Program-made: the position numbers and the translations under genes | The notes under the pieces: model-generated | The model's input: only the letters and a program-made list of their open reading frames with translations | Database searches by the model: none | Told to the model about the DNA's origin: nothing | Part shown: positions 43,993 to 53,511 of the stretch, in pieces | Numbering within the stretch: the first letter of the stretch is position 1 | Layout of the letters: each line of letters starts with the position of its first letter | From: Ignavibacteriales bacterium | Lineage (GTDB): Bacteria > Bacteroidota > Ignavibacteria > UBA10030 | DNA: 64,000 nt | Direction of reading: 5' to 3' | Assembly (NCBI GenBank): GCA_026390595.1 | Contig: JAPLFQ010000015.1 | Location: 106,024-170,023 of the forward strand

Positions 43993-45351
43993 ATGAAGAA
44001 GTTGGCTCTGATCCTTCTCACCGGGATCGTTTTCGCAGGCCTAGCGCTTGCTCAAGGTTCGACTCAACAGACCAAAGTGCTCACGCTTGACAAAGCGATT
44101 TCAGTTGCTCTGGAGCAAAACATTAATATCCGGCAAGCTCTCAACAACGCCAACTCCGCACAGAGTGGGGTTCTGGCCGCCTATGGCTCTTATCTTCCCA
44201 CTGCCTCCGCCAGTGGCGGTTGGACACGGACTGCATCTGACAGGCCGGCGAGCGTGCAATTGCTCTCTGGAGTGCCGATCCAAGTTCCCGCGGCTGTCTC
44301 GACAAGTAACAACTTCTCGACCGGCATCTCTCTCGGATATACAATTTTCAACGGCTTTGCCCGCGAGGCGAATTTCAGCCAGGCAGTCTCCGCAGCGACA
44401 TCTGCCGAGGAGACGGCGGTAAGGACCACTCAGGCGATCGTGTTTCAGGTCCAGGCTGCATACCTGACGGTACTGAGGAATAGGCAGCTCGTGAAGGTGA
44501 GTGAAGAAAACCTCAAGCGAGATCAGCGACAACTCGAGCGCATTACTGAATCGAATCGCGTGGGTGCGCTTTCGATCGGCGATGTCTATCGGCAGCAGTC
44601 GCAGGTCGCCGGGGATGAAGTCAGTCTCATCTCTGCTGAAAACACGTATGACAAATCTATTGCTGATCTTGTGTCGCTCGTCGGCGCAGACGTCAGCGAT
44701 GCCTATGACATTTCGGACCCCTCGGTGCCGAGTGATCTCTCTGAAGCAGACTTCAGCGCAACGGCCTCCAAAGTCAGCAGTTTCGAGACTATGCGTCAAC
44801 GTGCGATCGCTGCCCGGCCCGACTATGTGAGTGCCAAAGAGGGTTTTGCGTCTGCCCAGTCTGGTGTCACCTCGGCCTCGAGCAACTATTTCCCAAGCGT
44901 CTCAGCTTCTGCAGGATACAACCTTTCAAACACGGAATTCTCCAAGCTGTCCGACAGCAAAGGAATGAACTGGGGTGTGAACCTTCGGTGGACGATTTTC
45001 GACGGATTCCAGACAAACAGGTCGGTCCAAACAGCGATCGCCCAGAGAAGAAATGCTGAACTCACTGTCTTGCAGACCGAGCGGAACATCAGCGTCGATG
45101 TGAAGAAGGCCCTTTTGGACCTCGACGCAGCGAAGAAGCAGTACGATGCAAGCTTGAAGGGACTGCAGTCAGCAACACAGGACAGGAGAGTGGCAGAAGA
45201 GAAGTACAATCTTGGGTCAGGCACGTTGGTCGATCTCCTGACGGCGAATGCCGGGCTGGTCAATGCCCAGGCGAACAAGGTCAATGCAACGTACAATTAC
45301 ATCACAGCAGGTCGGAACCTTGACTATGTGATCGGCGAGAAGAAGTATTAA
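43993..45351 (+). CDS. TolC-family outer-membrane efflux protein
   Basis: A 452-residue exported protein with signal peptide (LALILLTGIVFAGLALAQ). Two similar halves each contain long helices and a barrel strand: LDKAISVALEQNINIRQAL then YLPTASASGGW, and later DYVSAKEGFASAQSGV then YFPSVSASAGY. This duplication is diagnostic of TolC-type channels. It forms the outer-membrane exit of the exporter encoded downstream. ATG 43993 is chosen because the signal peptide starts there; the frame is open 111 bases further upstream. Confidence 0.9.
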   Translation: MKKLALILLTGIVFAGLALAQGSTQQTKVLTLDKAISVALEQNINIRQALNNANSAQSGVLAAYGSYLPTASASGGWTRTASDRPASVQLLSGVPIQVPAAVSTSNNFSTGISLGYTIFNGFAREANFSQAVSAATSAEETAVRTTQAIVFQVQAAYLTVLRNRQLVKVSEENLKRDQRQLERITESNRVGALSIGDVYRQQSQVAGDEVSLISAENTYDKSIADLVSLVGADVSDAYDISDPSVPSDLSEADFSATASKVSSFETMRQRAIAARPDYVSAKEGFASAQSGVTSASSNYFPSVSASAGYNLSNTEFSKLSDSKGMNWGVNLRWTIFDGFQTNRSVQTAIAQRRNAELTVLQTERNISVDVKKALLDLDAAKKQYDASLKGLQSATQDRRVAEEKYNLGSGTLVDLLTANAGLVNAQANKVNATYNYITAGRNLDYVIGEKKY

Positions 45352-45400
45352 CGGTCGATCAACTCAAGGTCATCCAAACTTTCTAAAGGAGTTTTTCTCC

Positions 45401-46672
45401 ATGGCAACGAACGGCAAGAAGTCCAAAAAGAAACTCATCATATTCTCCGTCATTGGTATTGTTCTGGTGGTGCTCGTCCTCCTGGTCATCCTGGGCGGCA
45501 AGCGTGACACCGTGCTGACGATCCAGACAGAGAAGATCCAGCGCCGGACAATCACGCAGATTGTCTCTGCGACGGGGAAGATTCAACCGGAAGTCCAGGT
45601 GAAGATCAACGCCGAGGTGAGCGGCGAAATTATTGCTCTCGCAGTCCGCGAAGGTCAGCGCGTGTCAAAAGGCCAGCTCCTCGTCCGCATCAAGCCGGAC
45701 GCGTATGAAGCCGGTATGGATCGGGCTAATGCATCACTGGCCATGAGTGAGGCTAACCTGCTCAAAGCCGAAGCGGAGTTCAAGCGCGTGTCTGAGCTGT
45801 TCTCCAAGAAGCTCGTGGCACAGTCTGAAATGGACATTGCCAAGGCAACGTACCAGAGTGCGAAGGCTTCGAACGATCAATCAGTGGCGTCATTGAAGGA
45901 TGCCAAGGTCACGTACTCCAAGACGACGATCTATGCCCCGATGGATGGAATTGTCAGTCAGTTGATTTCCGAGCTCGGCGAACGCGTAAGCGGAAGCACC
46001 TTCACGCAGGGGACTCAGATCATGACGATTGCAGACCTTTCGCGAATGGAAGCACGCGTCGACGTCGGTGAAAATGATGTCGTTCTCGTGACCGTGGGTG
46101 ACACCGCCAAGGTCGAGGTTGATTCTTATCCCGACAGGAAATTCATCGGCACGGTCAGCCAGATCGCGAACACTGCGAAGTCACGGGGCCTTGGAACGCA
46201 GGATGAAGTGACAAACTTCGAAGTGAGGATTCGGATCGTAACACCTCCGGGCGTAAGTTTCCGTCCTGGGATGTCCATGGCAGCTGATATCGAGACCGAA
46301 ACTCACGCTAATGTTCTTGCGGTCCCGATCCAGTCAGTGACAGTTCGCATGCCCAAGGATGATAAAAAAGTTGAGGGCCCCAAGGAAGGCGAAGCTCAGC
46401 TGGATGTGAGCAAAGCGAAGAAGAAGGAAGAGGATAAGCTTGAAGAGGTCGTTTTCGTGGTTGCCGATGGAAAGGCCAAAACAATCGTCGTGAAGCGCGG
46501 GTTGAGTGATGACACGTACGTCGAGGTCAAGGGAGAAAACCTCGAGGGGACAGAGGTTGTTTCCGGTCCGTTCAAAGCAATCAACAAGGACCTCGAAACC
46601 GGCTCCATCGTGAAAGTGGAAAACAAGGCTGCAAAGCGGACGGGCGGCTCCGTTGAAGGCGAGAAGAAATAG
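45401..46672 (+). CDS. MacA/HlyD-family periplasmic adaptor
   Basis: A 423-residue membrane-fusion protein. One N-terminal membrane helix (LIIFSVIGIVLVVLVLLVIL, residues 10-29) is followed by a split lipoyl domain (GEIIALAVREGQRVSKGQLLVRI near 70), a helical hairpin, the second lipoyl half (TTIYAPMDGIVSQLISELGERV near 172) and beta-barrel domains. A lysine and glutamate-rich insert lies near 315-350. It bridges the inner-membrane permease and the TolC-like channel. AAAGGAG precedes the ATG. Confidence 0.92.
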   Translation: MATNGKKSKKKLIIFSVIGIVLVVLVLLVILGGKRDTVLTIQTEKIQRRTITQIVSATGKIQPEVQVKINAEVSGEIIALAVREGQRVSKGQLLVRIKPDAYEAGMDRANASLAMSEANLLKAEAEFKRVSELFSKKLVAQSEMDIAKATYQSAKASNDQSVASLKDAKVTYSKTTIYAPMDGIVSQLISELGERVSGSTFTQGTQIMTIADLSRMEARVDVGENDVVLVTVGDTAKVEVDSYPDRKFIGTVSQIANTAKSRGLGTQDEVTNFEVRIRIVTPPGVSFRPGMSMAADIETETHANVLAVPIQSVTVRMPKDDKKVEGPKEGEAQLDVSKAKKKEEDKLEEVVFVVADGKAKTIVVKRGLSDDTYVEVKGENLEGTEVVSGPFKAINKDLETGSIVKVENKAAKRTGGSVEGEKK

Positions 46673-46684
46673 AGGCCGCTCCTG

Positions 46685-47641
46685 ATGAAATCACTTGGCT
46701 GGTTGTTCTTGATCGTCATGATGACCTGCTCCTCGCCGGCTCAATCGCTGGAAGACGGCCTTGCCCTCTTCAACAAGGGAAAACTTGGTGAAGCCAAGGC
46801 AGTATTTGAGGCTCTCCTCAAGCAGAACGAGAACGGCGCTGAAGCACACTACCGGCTCGGATTGATTCTCCTGAGTCGGCAGTTCCGGAATGAGGACGAT
46901 GCTGTCGATCACATGGAACGGGCTGTTGAGATCAATGCAATCAGTGCAGACTATCAATATGGTCTCGGCGCTGCCTTGGGAACCAAAGCTCAGAATGCCG
47001 GAGTGTTCAAGCAGGCTTTTCTGGCTCCTCGGATCAGGAAGGCCTTCGAGAAGGCGGTGGAACTCAATCCAAAACTCGTCGAAGCCCACTTTGGGCTGGC
47101 CCAGTATTATTGGAAGGCTCCGGGCATCATGGGTGGAGACATGGAGAAGGCGTGGAAGGAAGCCGACGCGGTGATCCAATTGGATGAAGTCCGTGGCCGT
47201 GCATTTAAAGCCGGTATCCTGATTTCGGAGAAGAAGAACAACGAAGCGGTCCAGGAGATCAAGACGATGACCGCGAATAAATCGAATGACTGGCGGGCGT
47301 GGCGCGCGGCAGGATCCTTCTACTTGCAGAATCAAATGACGGGTGACGCGGTGGCATCGTTCGAGAAGTATGCTGCGATGAGGCCCGACACCGCACAGTC
47401 CTTCCATCTTCTCGCCCAGGGTTACCTTCAGAAGAAGGACGCGGAGAAGGCGCTGGAGTTGGCGAAGAAAGCCCTCTCGCTCGACAACAACTACGGTCCC
47501 GCAATAAATGTCACCGCACAGGCGTATGAACTCAAAGGCCAGAAGAAAGAAGCGCGGGAACATTATCAGCGTCTTTTGACCATGGAGCTGTCGCAGGACC
47601 AGAGAAAGAACATCGAGAAAAAGGTCAACGAGCTTCAATAA
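46685..47641 (+). CDS. Exported tetratricopeptide-repeat protein
   Basis: A 318-residue protein with signal peptide ([16 protein letters not shown]). At least four TPR-like units follow, for example [32 protein letters not shown] at the start and [30 protein letters not shown] near 240. It has no enzyme motif. It sits between the adaptor and ATPase genes of the exporter, 12 and 26 bases from them, so it is probably a periplasmic partner of that system. Substrate recruitment is a guess. Confidence 0.82.
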   Translation: MKSLGWLFLIVMMTCSSPAQSLEDGLALFNKGKLGEAKAVFEALLKQNENGAEAHYRLGLILLSRQFRNEDDAVDHMERAVEINAISADYQYGLGAALGTKAQNAGVFKQAFLAPRIRKAFEKAVELNPKLVEAHFGLAQYYWKAPGIMGGDMEKAWKEADAVIQLDEVRGRAFKAGILISEKKNNEAVQEIKTMTANKSNDWRAWRAAGSFYLQNQMTGDAVASFEKYAAMRPDTAQSFHLLAQGYLQKKDAEKALELAKKALSLDNNYGPAINVTAQAYELKGQKKEAREHYQRLLTMELSQDQRKNIEKKVNELQ

Positions 47642-47667
47642 TTTCATTATCAACGAGGAAGAGCGGA

Positions 47668-48390
47668 ATGTCCACAATCATCAGGTTCAACAATATCACG
47701 AAGATCTATCACGTCGGTTCGGAAGACGTGCACGCCCTTGCGGGAGTCAGCCTCGAACTCAAGAAGAATGAGTACGTGGCGATCATGGGTCCGTCCGGAT
47801 CCGGCAAATCGACGCTGATGAACATTATCGGGTGCCTGGACACGCCGACGTCGGGGTTGTACGAGCTCAACACGCTGAACGTGAGCGAGATGAACGATAA
47901 CGAACTCGCTCGTGTCCGCAACAAGGAAATCGGTTTCGTGTTCCAGACGTTCAACCTCCTGGCCCGGTCTGATGTTCTCCACAACGTTGAGCTTCCCTTG
48001 ATCTACGGCGGCATCAGCTCAAGCGAGCGGAAGAGACTGGCCCGCGAAGCTATCGGAAGGGTTGGCCTGACCGAGCGTATTCATCACAAGCCGAACGAGC
48101 TTTCCGGCGGCCAGCGTCAAAGAGTCGCCATCGCCCGTGCCCTCGTAACGCAGCCATCGATCCTGCTTGCGGACGAACCGACGGGTAACCTGGACAGTAA
48201 GACCGGCGACGAAATCATGGCGCTGTTCGACACGCTTCAAAAAGAAGGAAACACGATCGTGTTGGTCACACACGAAGAGTACATTGCCGAGCACGCAGAC
48301 CGCATTATCCGTCTCCGTGATGGCTTGATCGAATCCGATCTGGCCGTAAAGAACAAGAGAGTCGCAGAACTCTCACAAACACAGAGCTGA
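47668..48390 (+). CDS. MacB/LolD-type ABC transporter ATPase
   Basis: A 240-residue ATPase. Walker A is [12 protein letters not shown] (39-50), the Q-loop is in [13 protein letters not shown] near 90, the signature is [15 protein letters not shown] near 145, Walker B is [16 protein letters not shown] near 166 and the H-loop is in [17 protein letters not shown] near 198. The family powers FtsX-like permeases of the MacB, LolCDE and FtsEX type. Two permease genes follow directly, so it may serve a heterodimer. GGAAGAG upstream supports the ATG. Confidence 0.94.
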   Translation: MSTIIRFNNITKIYHVGSEDVHALAGVSLELKKNEYVAIMGPSGSGKSTLMNIIGCLDTPTSGLYELNTLNVSEMNDNELARVRNKEIGFVFQTFNLLARSDVLHNVELPLIYGGISSSERKRLAREAIGRVGLTERIHHKPNELSGGQRQRVAIARALVTQPSILLADEPTGNLDSKTGDEIMALFDTLQKEGNTIVLVTHEEYIAEHADRIIRLRDGLIESDLAVKNKRVAELSQTQS

Positions 48391-48392
48391 GA

Positions 48393-49622
48393 ATGAGACA
48401 ATCGTTGGGAGAGTTTCGTGAGGGGTTGGCGATCGCGTTCAATGCGATTCGCGCCAACAAGATGCGTTCAGTTCTTACTGCGCTTGGCATCATCATCGGC
48501 ATCGTGTCGGTGACGTTGATGGGAACCGCCATCGAGGGTTTGAACCGGGCCTTCAACAAGAGCATTGCCGCGATTGGTGCCGACGTGCTCTACGTTCAGA
48601 AATGGCCATGGGGTGGAGGTCAGGATTGGTGGAAAATCCGGAATCGGCGCGAATTGGCACTCAAGCAAGCCAAAACTCTTGAGAAACAGGCTGAGCTTGC
48701 TCGGTCAGTTTCGCCCGTGATGGGAGCCGGCAGAAATGTGCGCTATGCACGGAAACTGCTCGAAGGGATCACCGTCATCGGGACGAACTCGGACTTTCTT
48801 TTGACATCCGGTGTCAACGTGGCATTCGGCCGGTTTTTTACTCCTGCCGAATCAGACGGTGGCAGGCCGGTGTGCACTATCGGGTCAGAGGTCGCAATGG
48901 AGTTGTTCCCCAACGAAAGCCCTCTCGGTAAAACCATCAAAGTCGGCAGTTACAACTACAAGGTCGTAGGCGTACTGGAAAAACAGGGAAGCTTCCTTGG
49001 CATGGAGAGCCTCGACAACCGGCTCTACCTTCCCATCAATCGATTCATCAAGGAGTTTGCCTCTCGTCGGAGCAATGTCACGATTATGGTGAAGGCGATT
49101 TCATTGAAGGAAATCGAGGAGGCGAAGGAAGAGGCGCGGGGTATCCTGCGAAAAGCCAGGGGGGTTCGCCCGAAGCAGCCTGATGATTTCGCGATCAATC
49201 AACAGGAAATCCTCATTCAAACCTTCAACACGATTGGCGTTGTTATCGCCGGTGTGGGCCTCTTCATCACCGGCCTTTCGTTGTTTGTCGGTGGCATCGG
49301 GATCATGAATATCATGTTTGTCTCTGTCACAGAACGGACGCGCGAGATCGGCATTCGCATGGCTATCGGCGCGCCGCGAAGAACCATCCTGCTGCAATTC
49401 CTCATGGAGTCTGCGGCGCTGTGCCTGATGGGAGGCCTTATAGGAATCGCCATCGCTTTTCCCCTGAGCCTGATCATCGACACGATTCTGCCGACGGCGA
49501 TGCCTCTGAGCATTGTCGCCGTCGCCATACTCGTTTCGCTGTTCGTTGGAGTTGTCTCCGGGTTCCTGCCGGCATACCGGGCCTCCAGGCTCGATCCGGT
49601 TGATGCATTACGTTACGAGTGA
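48393..49622 (+). CDS. MacB-like FtsX-family permease, first copy
   Basis: A 409-residue inner-membrane protein of the ABC type VII fold. One N-terminal helix (ALGIIIGIVSVTLMGTAIEGL near 30-50) is followed by a periplasmic MacB core domain and three C-terminal helices, with MNIMFVSVTERTREIGIRMAIGAPR near 307, the conserved FtsX coupling motif, and GFLPAYRASRLDPVDALRYE at the end. It lies two bases after the ATPase stop. The second permease is related but not identical, so the pair probably forms a heterodimer. Confidence 0.92.
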   Translation: MRQSLGEFREGLAIAFNAIRANKMRSVLTALGIIIGIVSVTLMGTAIEGLNRAFNKSIAAIGADVLYVQKWPWGGGQDWWKIRNRRELALKQAKTLEKQAELARSVSPVMGAGRNVRYARKLLEGITVIGTNSDFLLTSGVNVAFGRFFTPAESDGGRPVCTIGSEVAMELFPNESPLGKTIKVGSYNYKVVGVLEKQGSFLGMESLDNRLYLPINRFIKEFASRRSNVTIMVKAISLKEIEEAKEEARGILRKARGVRPKQPDDFAINQQEILIQTFNTIGVVIAGVGLFITGLSLFVGGIGIMNIMFVSVTERTREIGIRMAIGAPRRTILLQFLMESAALCLMGGLIGIAIAFPLSLIIDTILPTAMPLSIVAVAILVSLFVGVVSGFLPAYRASRLDPVDALRYE

Positions 49623-49654
49623 CCATATCCATTCATTGAGGGCGGAAGGCTAAC

Positions 49655-50887
49655 GTGCTAATAGGCGAGATTATCAAAATGGCGCTCAACGCCATCCGGA
49701 TGAATAAACTCCGCTCGGCGTTGACATTGCTGGGAGTTGTCGTGGGGGTGTTTTCAATTATCGGTGTGATGACTGCGCTCCAGGTTTTGCAGAACAGCAT
49801 CGAGAGCGGCTTGAGCGAATTGGGTTCGAATACATTTCAGATCCAGAAATTCCCGGCGATGTTCGTGGGCGGACACCGCGCGTGGGAGAAATACCGCCAT
49901 CGCAAGGACATCACCTTGACCCAGGCGGAGTACGTGCTCAGTAAGCTCACGACCGCGCAATACGCCGCGATCGAAGCCAGCACCTGGGGTCAAACGATCC
50001 AGACTCTGTCGGGTCTCAAGACAAATCCCAATGTTGCCGTGATGGGAGAAGTGCCGCAGGGAATCCCCACGAACAACTGGACCATCAAAGAGGGACGATC
50101 CATGGTCGACAATGAAGAGACGTACGGCAGTAACGTCGTCATTCTCGGTCAGGAGGTCGTCAAGAAGCTCTTCCCTCGTGGAAGTGCTGTAGGGCAGGAT
50201 GTCAAGATCGGCAACGACAGGTATACGGTGATTGGCGTGTTCGAGCCGAAGGGATCTGCGATGGGCGGAAACAGCGACAATTTTGTTGTGATCCCGCTGA
50301 GCAAGTTCCTCAATGAGTTCGGAAAGCAGCGCTCTCTGAACATCATGATCAAGGCCAAAGCGCCGGAAGTTTACGATCAGACGATGGAGGATGCGCGCAT
50401 GGCGCTCCGGACCGTGCGGAAAGTAGATCCCGGGAAGGAAGACGATTTCGAGATCTTCTCGAATGAATCGCTCATCTCCACGTTCAACGACTTCACCAAA
50501 TACGTCAAGATGGGAGTCGGCTTCATCAGCTTCATCTCGCTTCTTGCCGCGGGCGTCGGAATTATGAATATCATGCTTGTGTCGGTGACCGAGCGGACGA
50601 AAGAGATTGGACTGAGAAAATCTGTCGGTGCGAGAAAAGGGAATATCCTCAGCCAGTTCATAACCGAAGCGGTTGTCCTCTGTCAGATCGGAGGTCTCGT
50701 GGGCATCGGTTTGGGCATCTTGGGGGGAAATCTGGCGGCGATCGCGTTTTCGCTCCCGGCGGTCTTCCCGCTGGATTGGGCGCTTATCGGGTTCGCCCTC
50801 TGCGCATTCATCGGAGTTGTGTTCGGCGTGTATCCTGCCTGGAAGGCTGCAAACCTTGATCCCATCGAGGCGCTGCGGTACGAGTAG
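49655..50887 (+). CDS. MacB-like FtsX-family permease, second copy
   Basis: A 410-residue paralogue of the preceding permease with the same plan: N-terminal helix (LLGVVVGVFSIIGVMTALQVL), periplasmic core, then MNIMLVSVTERTKEIGLRKSVGARK and a final GVYPAWKAANLDPIEALRYE. The start is GTG 49655 with GGAAGG upstream. It ends the exporter operon; a strong bidirectional terminator follows. Confidence 0.92.
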   Translation: MLIGEIIKMALNAIRMNKLRSALTLLGVVVGVFSIIGVMTALQVLQNSIESGLSELGSNTFQIQKFPAMFVGGHRAWEKYRHRKDITLTQAEYVLSKLTTAQYAAIEASTWGQTIQTLSGLKTNPNVAVMGEVPQGIPTNNWTIKEGRSMVDNEETYGSNVVILGQEVVKKLFPRGSAVGQDVKIGNDRYTVIGVFEPKGSAMGGNSDNFVVIPLSKFLNEFGKQRSLNIMIKAKAPEVYDQTMEDARMALRTVRKVDPGKEDDFEIFSNESLISTFNDFTKYVKMGVGFISFISLLAAGVGIMNIMLVSVTERTKEIGLRKSVGARKGNILSQFITEAVVLCQIGGLVGIGLGILGGNLAAIAFSLPAVFPLDWALIGFALCAFIGVVFGVYPAWKAANLDPIEALRYE

Positions 50888-50910
50888 TTTCAGAACGCTG
50901 CAAGAAATGA

Positions 50911-50943
50911 AAAAGGCCGGACGTCATCGACGTCCGGCCTTTT
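50911..50943. terminator. Bidirectional terminator after the exporter operon
   Basis: AAAAGGCCGGACGTC (50911-50925) pairs with GACGTCCGGCCTTTT (50929-50943), 15 perfect pairs around a three-base loop. It separates the exporter operon from the convergent response regulator. Confidence 0.92.
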
Positions 50944-50963
50944 GTGTGTACTGGGGTTCTTCC

Positions 50964-51344
50964 CTACGCTTTCCGTGGCATCAATTCCCGGACCTTCTCG
51001 TGCAATTCCTCCACGTCAAACGGCTTGGTTATATAACCCGAAGCCCCGAGCTCTTTTGCTCTCTCCACCGACGACCGGTCATCCATGATAGTGAGGAAAA
51101 CAAATGGGATCTTGCTGGCCTCGGGCAGTTTCTGGAGGGCTTCATAGAACTCGAAGCCGTCCATCCGCGCCATTTTTACGTCGGACACGATCACGTCAGG
51201 CTTGAAGTCCCGAACTGCCTTGAGTCCTTCTTCGCCGTTCAACGCGATCCGTACCTCGTAGCCCTCGTCCCGGAAGTATGTCTGGACGATGCTGACAAGT
51301 TCCTCTTCGTCCTCAACGAGCAACAGCTTATGTGCCGTCTCCAT
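50964..51344 (-). CDS. Single-domain response regulator
   Basis: A 126-residue receiver domain without an output domain. The acidic pair is in LLLVEDEEEL (E11, D12), the phosphoacceptor is D55 in DVIVSDVKMARMDG, and the switch residues are T85 (VFLTIMDD) and K107 (GYITKPFDVEEL). It probably acts by protein contact, as CheY does. No histidine kinase is encoded in this window, so its partner is elsewhere. ATG 51344 has GAAGGG upstream; the open frame beyond it overlaps the neighbour. It lies 23 bases after the Rossmann-protein gene and may be co-transcribed. Confidence 0.92.
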   Translation of the reverse strand: METAHKLLLVEDEEELVSIVQTYFRDEGYEVRIALNGEEGLKAVRDFKPDVIVSDVKMARMDGFEFYEALQKLPEASKIPFVFLTIMDDRSSVERAKELGASGYITKPFDVEELHEKVRELMPRKA

Positions 51345-51367
51345 AGAGTATCCCTTCCCGATAGGTG

Positions 51368-53077
51368 TTACGCCTTCATGCGCTTTCCTTTTTCTTCGTC
51401 GGAGAAGATCCAGCCGACCAGCTTGCCAGGATCGATTTCTTTGAAGGAGTCCCAGTATGCGCTGTTGCGCATCTGGCGCGAAGAAGTGTCTCCCTCCGGC
51501 GTCTGCTCGACCTGATCCTTGATGATTCCGAAGCGGCGCTTCCAATGCTCCATGTTTTTCGCACGCAAATCAACCCAGCCGTCATGCGCCCATGCGTTGA
51601 GCGATTGGTCCGTGACCTTGAGCTCGTTTTCTCCCCTGTACGGAGGGATCTTGATGTCCGGTCCGCGGAGAAGAGTCTTTCCGTCCGGCAGGAGTATCGG
51701 AATGCCGATCGAAATAATCTGCGATCGCACCTGGATGTTCTCCCTGATGAGTGCTTCGAGTTTTGCTGCAATCGCTTTGGCCGGAGTCTTGGCTACCTCG
51801 CGAACTCCGCCGTAGGCGAGCTTGAGAAGATACGATTCGTACAGCAGTTTCGACAACCGGGGAGGTCCAAGGAACTCGAACGCGATGCTGTCGGTCTGAT
51901 GCTTCTGCTCGAGCCGCTTCATTTCGCGCGTCGCCGCTTCGAACATAAACCCTGCCCGGTATGTCGGTGCAAGGGTCGCATTATCCAGAGCGTTGATGAT
52001 GTCGTGCCCGGTATTACCCCCCTTGATTTCGTAGAGTACCGACTCTGCTATCTCCTCTGGTGTCACGAACTCCATCTGACCCGGAGTGGAAATCGCTTCG
52101 AATTCCCCTCTGGAGAAGACGCCGTTTTCACCTGTGTCGATGAATACAGAACGCAGCGTCTGGTGCGTGGGTTCCGGGTGCACATCCTCGTCCCGCAGCT
52201 TCAGCGTGCCCGCTAGCTTGCGCCCCTTCTCGGGTGGACAATCAATAAGCTCAATGGACTTTCCGCGCTTTCTGATCTCGCCGAAACCGATTTTCTTCCA
52301 GGCGATGGCGGCCGTCGGCTTGATCTCTTTCGTGATGGGGGCGTCGGGCGTCCTGCCCATGAGGAACAGGAGCATCGTATGAGCGCCCGCGACAGCCGAC
52401 TTGCCCAGCAGCACGCTGGACGGACGCTCTTCGCTGTGTGTATAGGGAATGTTCAGTCCCATGCCGCCTGTACCGCTGGTCCCGATCTTGACATACGTGG
52501 TGGTTCCCACTATCTGCATGCTGCGGTAAAAAATCTGCACGTGACGGATCAGTTGCGGAATGTAGAGAGTAGCGATCAATCGCTCTGTCTGATCGATGAG
52601 CGAAGATTCCTTGCCCGATTTGGAATTGCGGATGGCCTTTCGGACCTCGCGCGCCGAATGGAAAATGTCCTGGTACGCGATTCCGGTGGCGGAGTTGATG
52701 CAGTCTACGACAATATCCGGCTTGTACCGATCCAGGAGCTGCCAGATCGATGAACGCTCCAGGACCGGTTTCGTGAGTTCATCCAGGAGATCGTCAATCA
52801 GCATCTCTCGTAAAGGGGCCTTCTGAAGGATTTCGTCTCGTGGAGTATCCTTGAGGGCGTGACGGACGAAGATATTGCCCCACCATGGAATGAAGTAGTT
52901 CTTCCCGGCTTCAGGGTATTCCCGGCGGAACGTTTCAACCGCTTCTTTTGCTTCGTGCTCAAAAAGGGAAGTGACGATGATGCGCTTGGGTTTCTCAGGC
53001 ATCATCTGGCGGCAGACAGCAGCGCCGACAAGGCCCCAGCCTCCAAGAACAAGAACGGTTTTATTTTGGATGTCCAT
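51368..53077 (-). CDS. Large NAD(P)-binding Rossmann protein of unknown function
   Basis: A 569-residue soluble protein. It opens with KTVLVLGGWGLVGAAVCRQM, a short-chain-dehydrogenase-like dinucleotide-binding glycine motif, and has PDIVVDCINSATGIAYQDIF near 115-134 as the fourth strand region. IGTSGTGGMGLNIPYTHSEE near 207-226 could be an active-site loop with serine and tyrosine. About 300 further residues have no motif I recognise. It is much longer than ordinary SDR enzymes. A sugar or fatty-acyl substrate is conceivable but unsupported. Followed by a response regulator gene. Confidence 0.7.
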   Translation of the reverse strand: MDIQNKTVLVLGGWGLVGAAVCRQMMPEKPKRIIVTSLFEHEAKEAVETFRREYPEAGKNYFIPWWGNIFVRHALKDTPRDEILQKAPLREMLIDDLLDELTKPVLERSSIWQLLDRYKPDIVVDCINSATGIAYQDIFHSAREVRKAIRNSKSGKESSLIDQTERLIATLYIPQLIRHVQIFYRSMQIVGTTTYVKIGTSGTGGMGLNIPYTHSEERPSSVLLGKSAVAGAHTMLLFLMGRTPDAPITKEIKPTAAIAWKKIGFGEIRKRGKSIELIDCPPEKGRKLAGTLKLRDEDVHPEPTHQTLRSVFIDTGENGVFSRGEFEAISTPGQMEFVTPEEIAESVLYEIKGGNTGHDIINALDNATLAPTYRAGFMFEAATREMKRLEQKHQTDSIAFEFLGPPRLSKLLYESYLLKLAYGGVREVAKTPAKAIAAKLEALIRENIQVRSQIISIGIPILLPDGKTLLRGPDIKIPPYRGENELKVTDQSLNAWAHDGWVDLRAKNMEHWKRRFGIIKDQVEQTPEGDTSSRQMRNSAYWDSFKEIDPGKLVGWIFSDEEKGKRMKA

Positions 53078-53123
53078 AGGATTTCGTTGGTATAGTGTTG
53101 GATCGGGATCGGTTTTAGGTGAT

Positions 53124-53453
53124 TCAAGTTCTCTCTACAACACAGGCGGTTCCATAGGCCAGGACTTCGGAAACCCCAGCCATGATCTCGGTGGCGTCAT
53201 AACGAAATCCGATCACTGCATTCGCGCCGATTGCCTGGGCATGTTGGATCATGAGTTCAAACGCGTCCCGTCGTGTCTGTTCACAGAGTTCTGTGTAGAG
53301 GGTAATGTTTCCCCCAAACAGGATCTGGAACCCGGCCCCGATGTTCCCAAAGACCGAGCGGGAGCGGACGACGATTCCGCGCACAACGCCGAGGTTTTTC
53401 ACGATGCGATAGCCGTCGAGCTGGAAGTTGGTGGTCACAAAGGAATGATCCAT
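53124..53453 (-). CDS. YbjQ/UPF0145 family protein
   Basis: A 109-residue protein that matches the UPF0145 family over its whole length: IVKNLGVVRGIVVRSRSVFGNIGAGFQ near 17-43, then RRDAFELMIQHAQAIGANAVIGFRYDA near 66-92. The family forms a small ring-like oligomer and is often called heavy-metal-binding, but its role is not established. The gene stands alone between the Rossmann protein and the TlpA-like lipoprotein. Confidence 0.9.
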   Translation of the reverse strand: MDHSFVTTNFQLDGYRIVKNLGVVRGIVVRSRSVFGNIGAGFQILFGGNITLYTELCEQTRRDAFELMIQHAQAIGANAVIGFRYDATEIMAGVSEVLAYGTACVVERT

Positions 53454-53511
53454 AGTCTGTGCCCTCGGGTTGTCTGATTGTGATGGTCGGATGGAGAGTA
53501 ATGAGTGCTCC

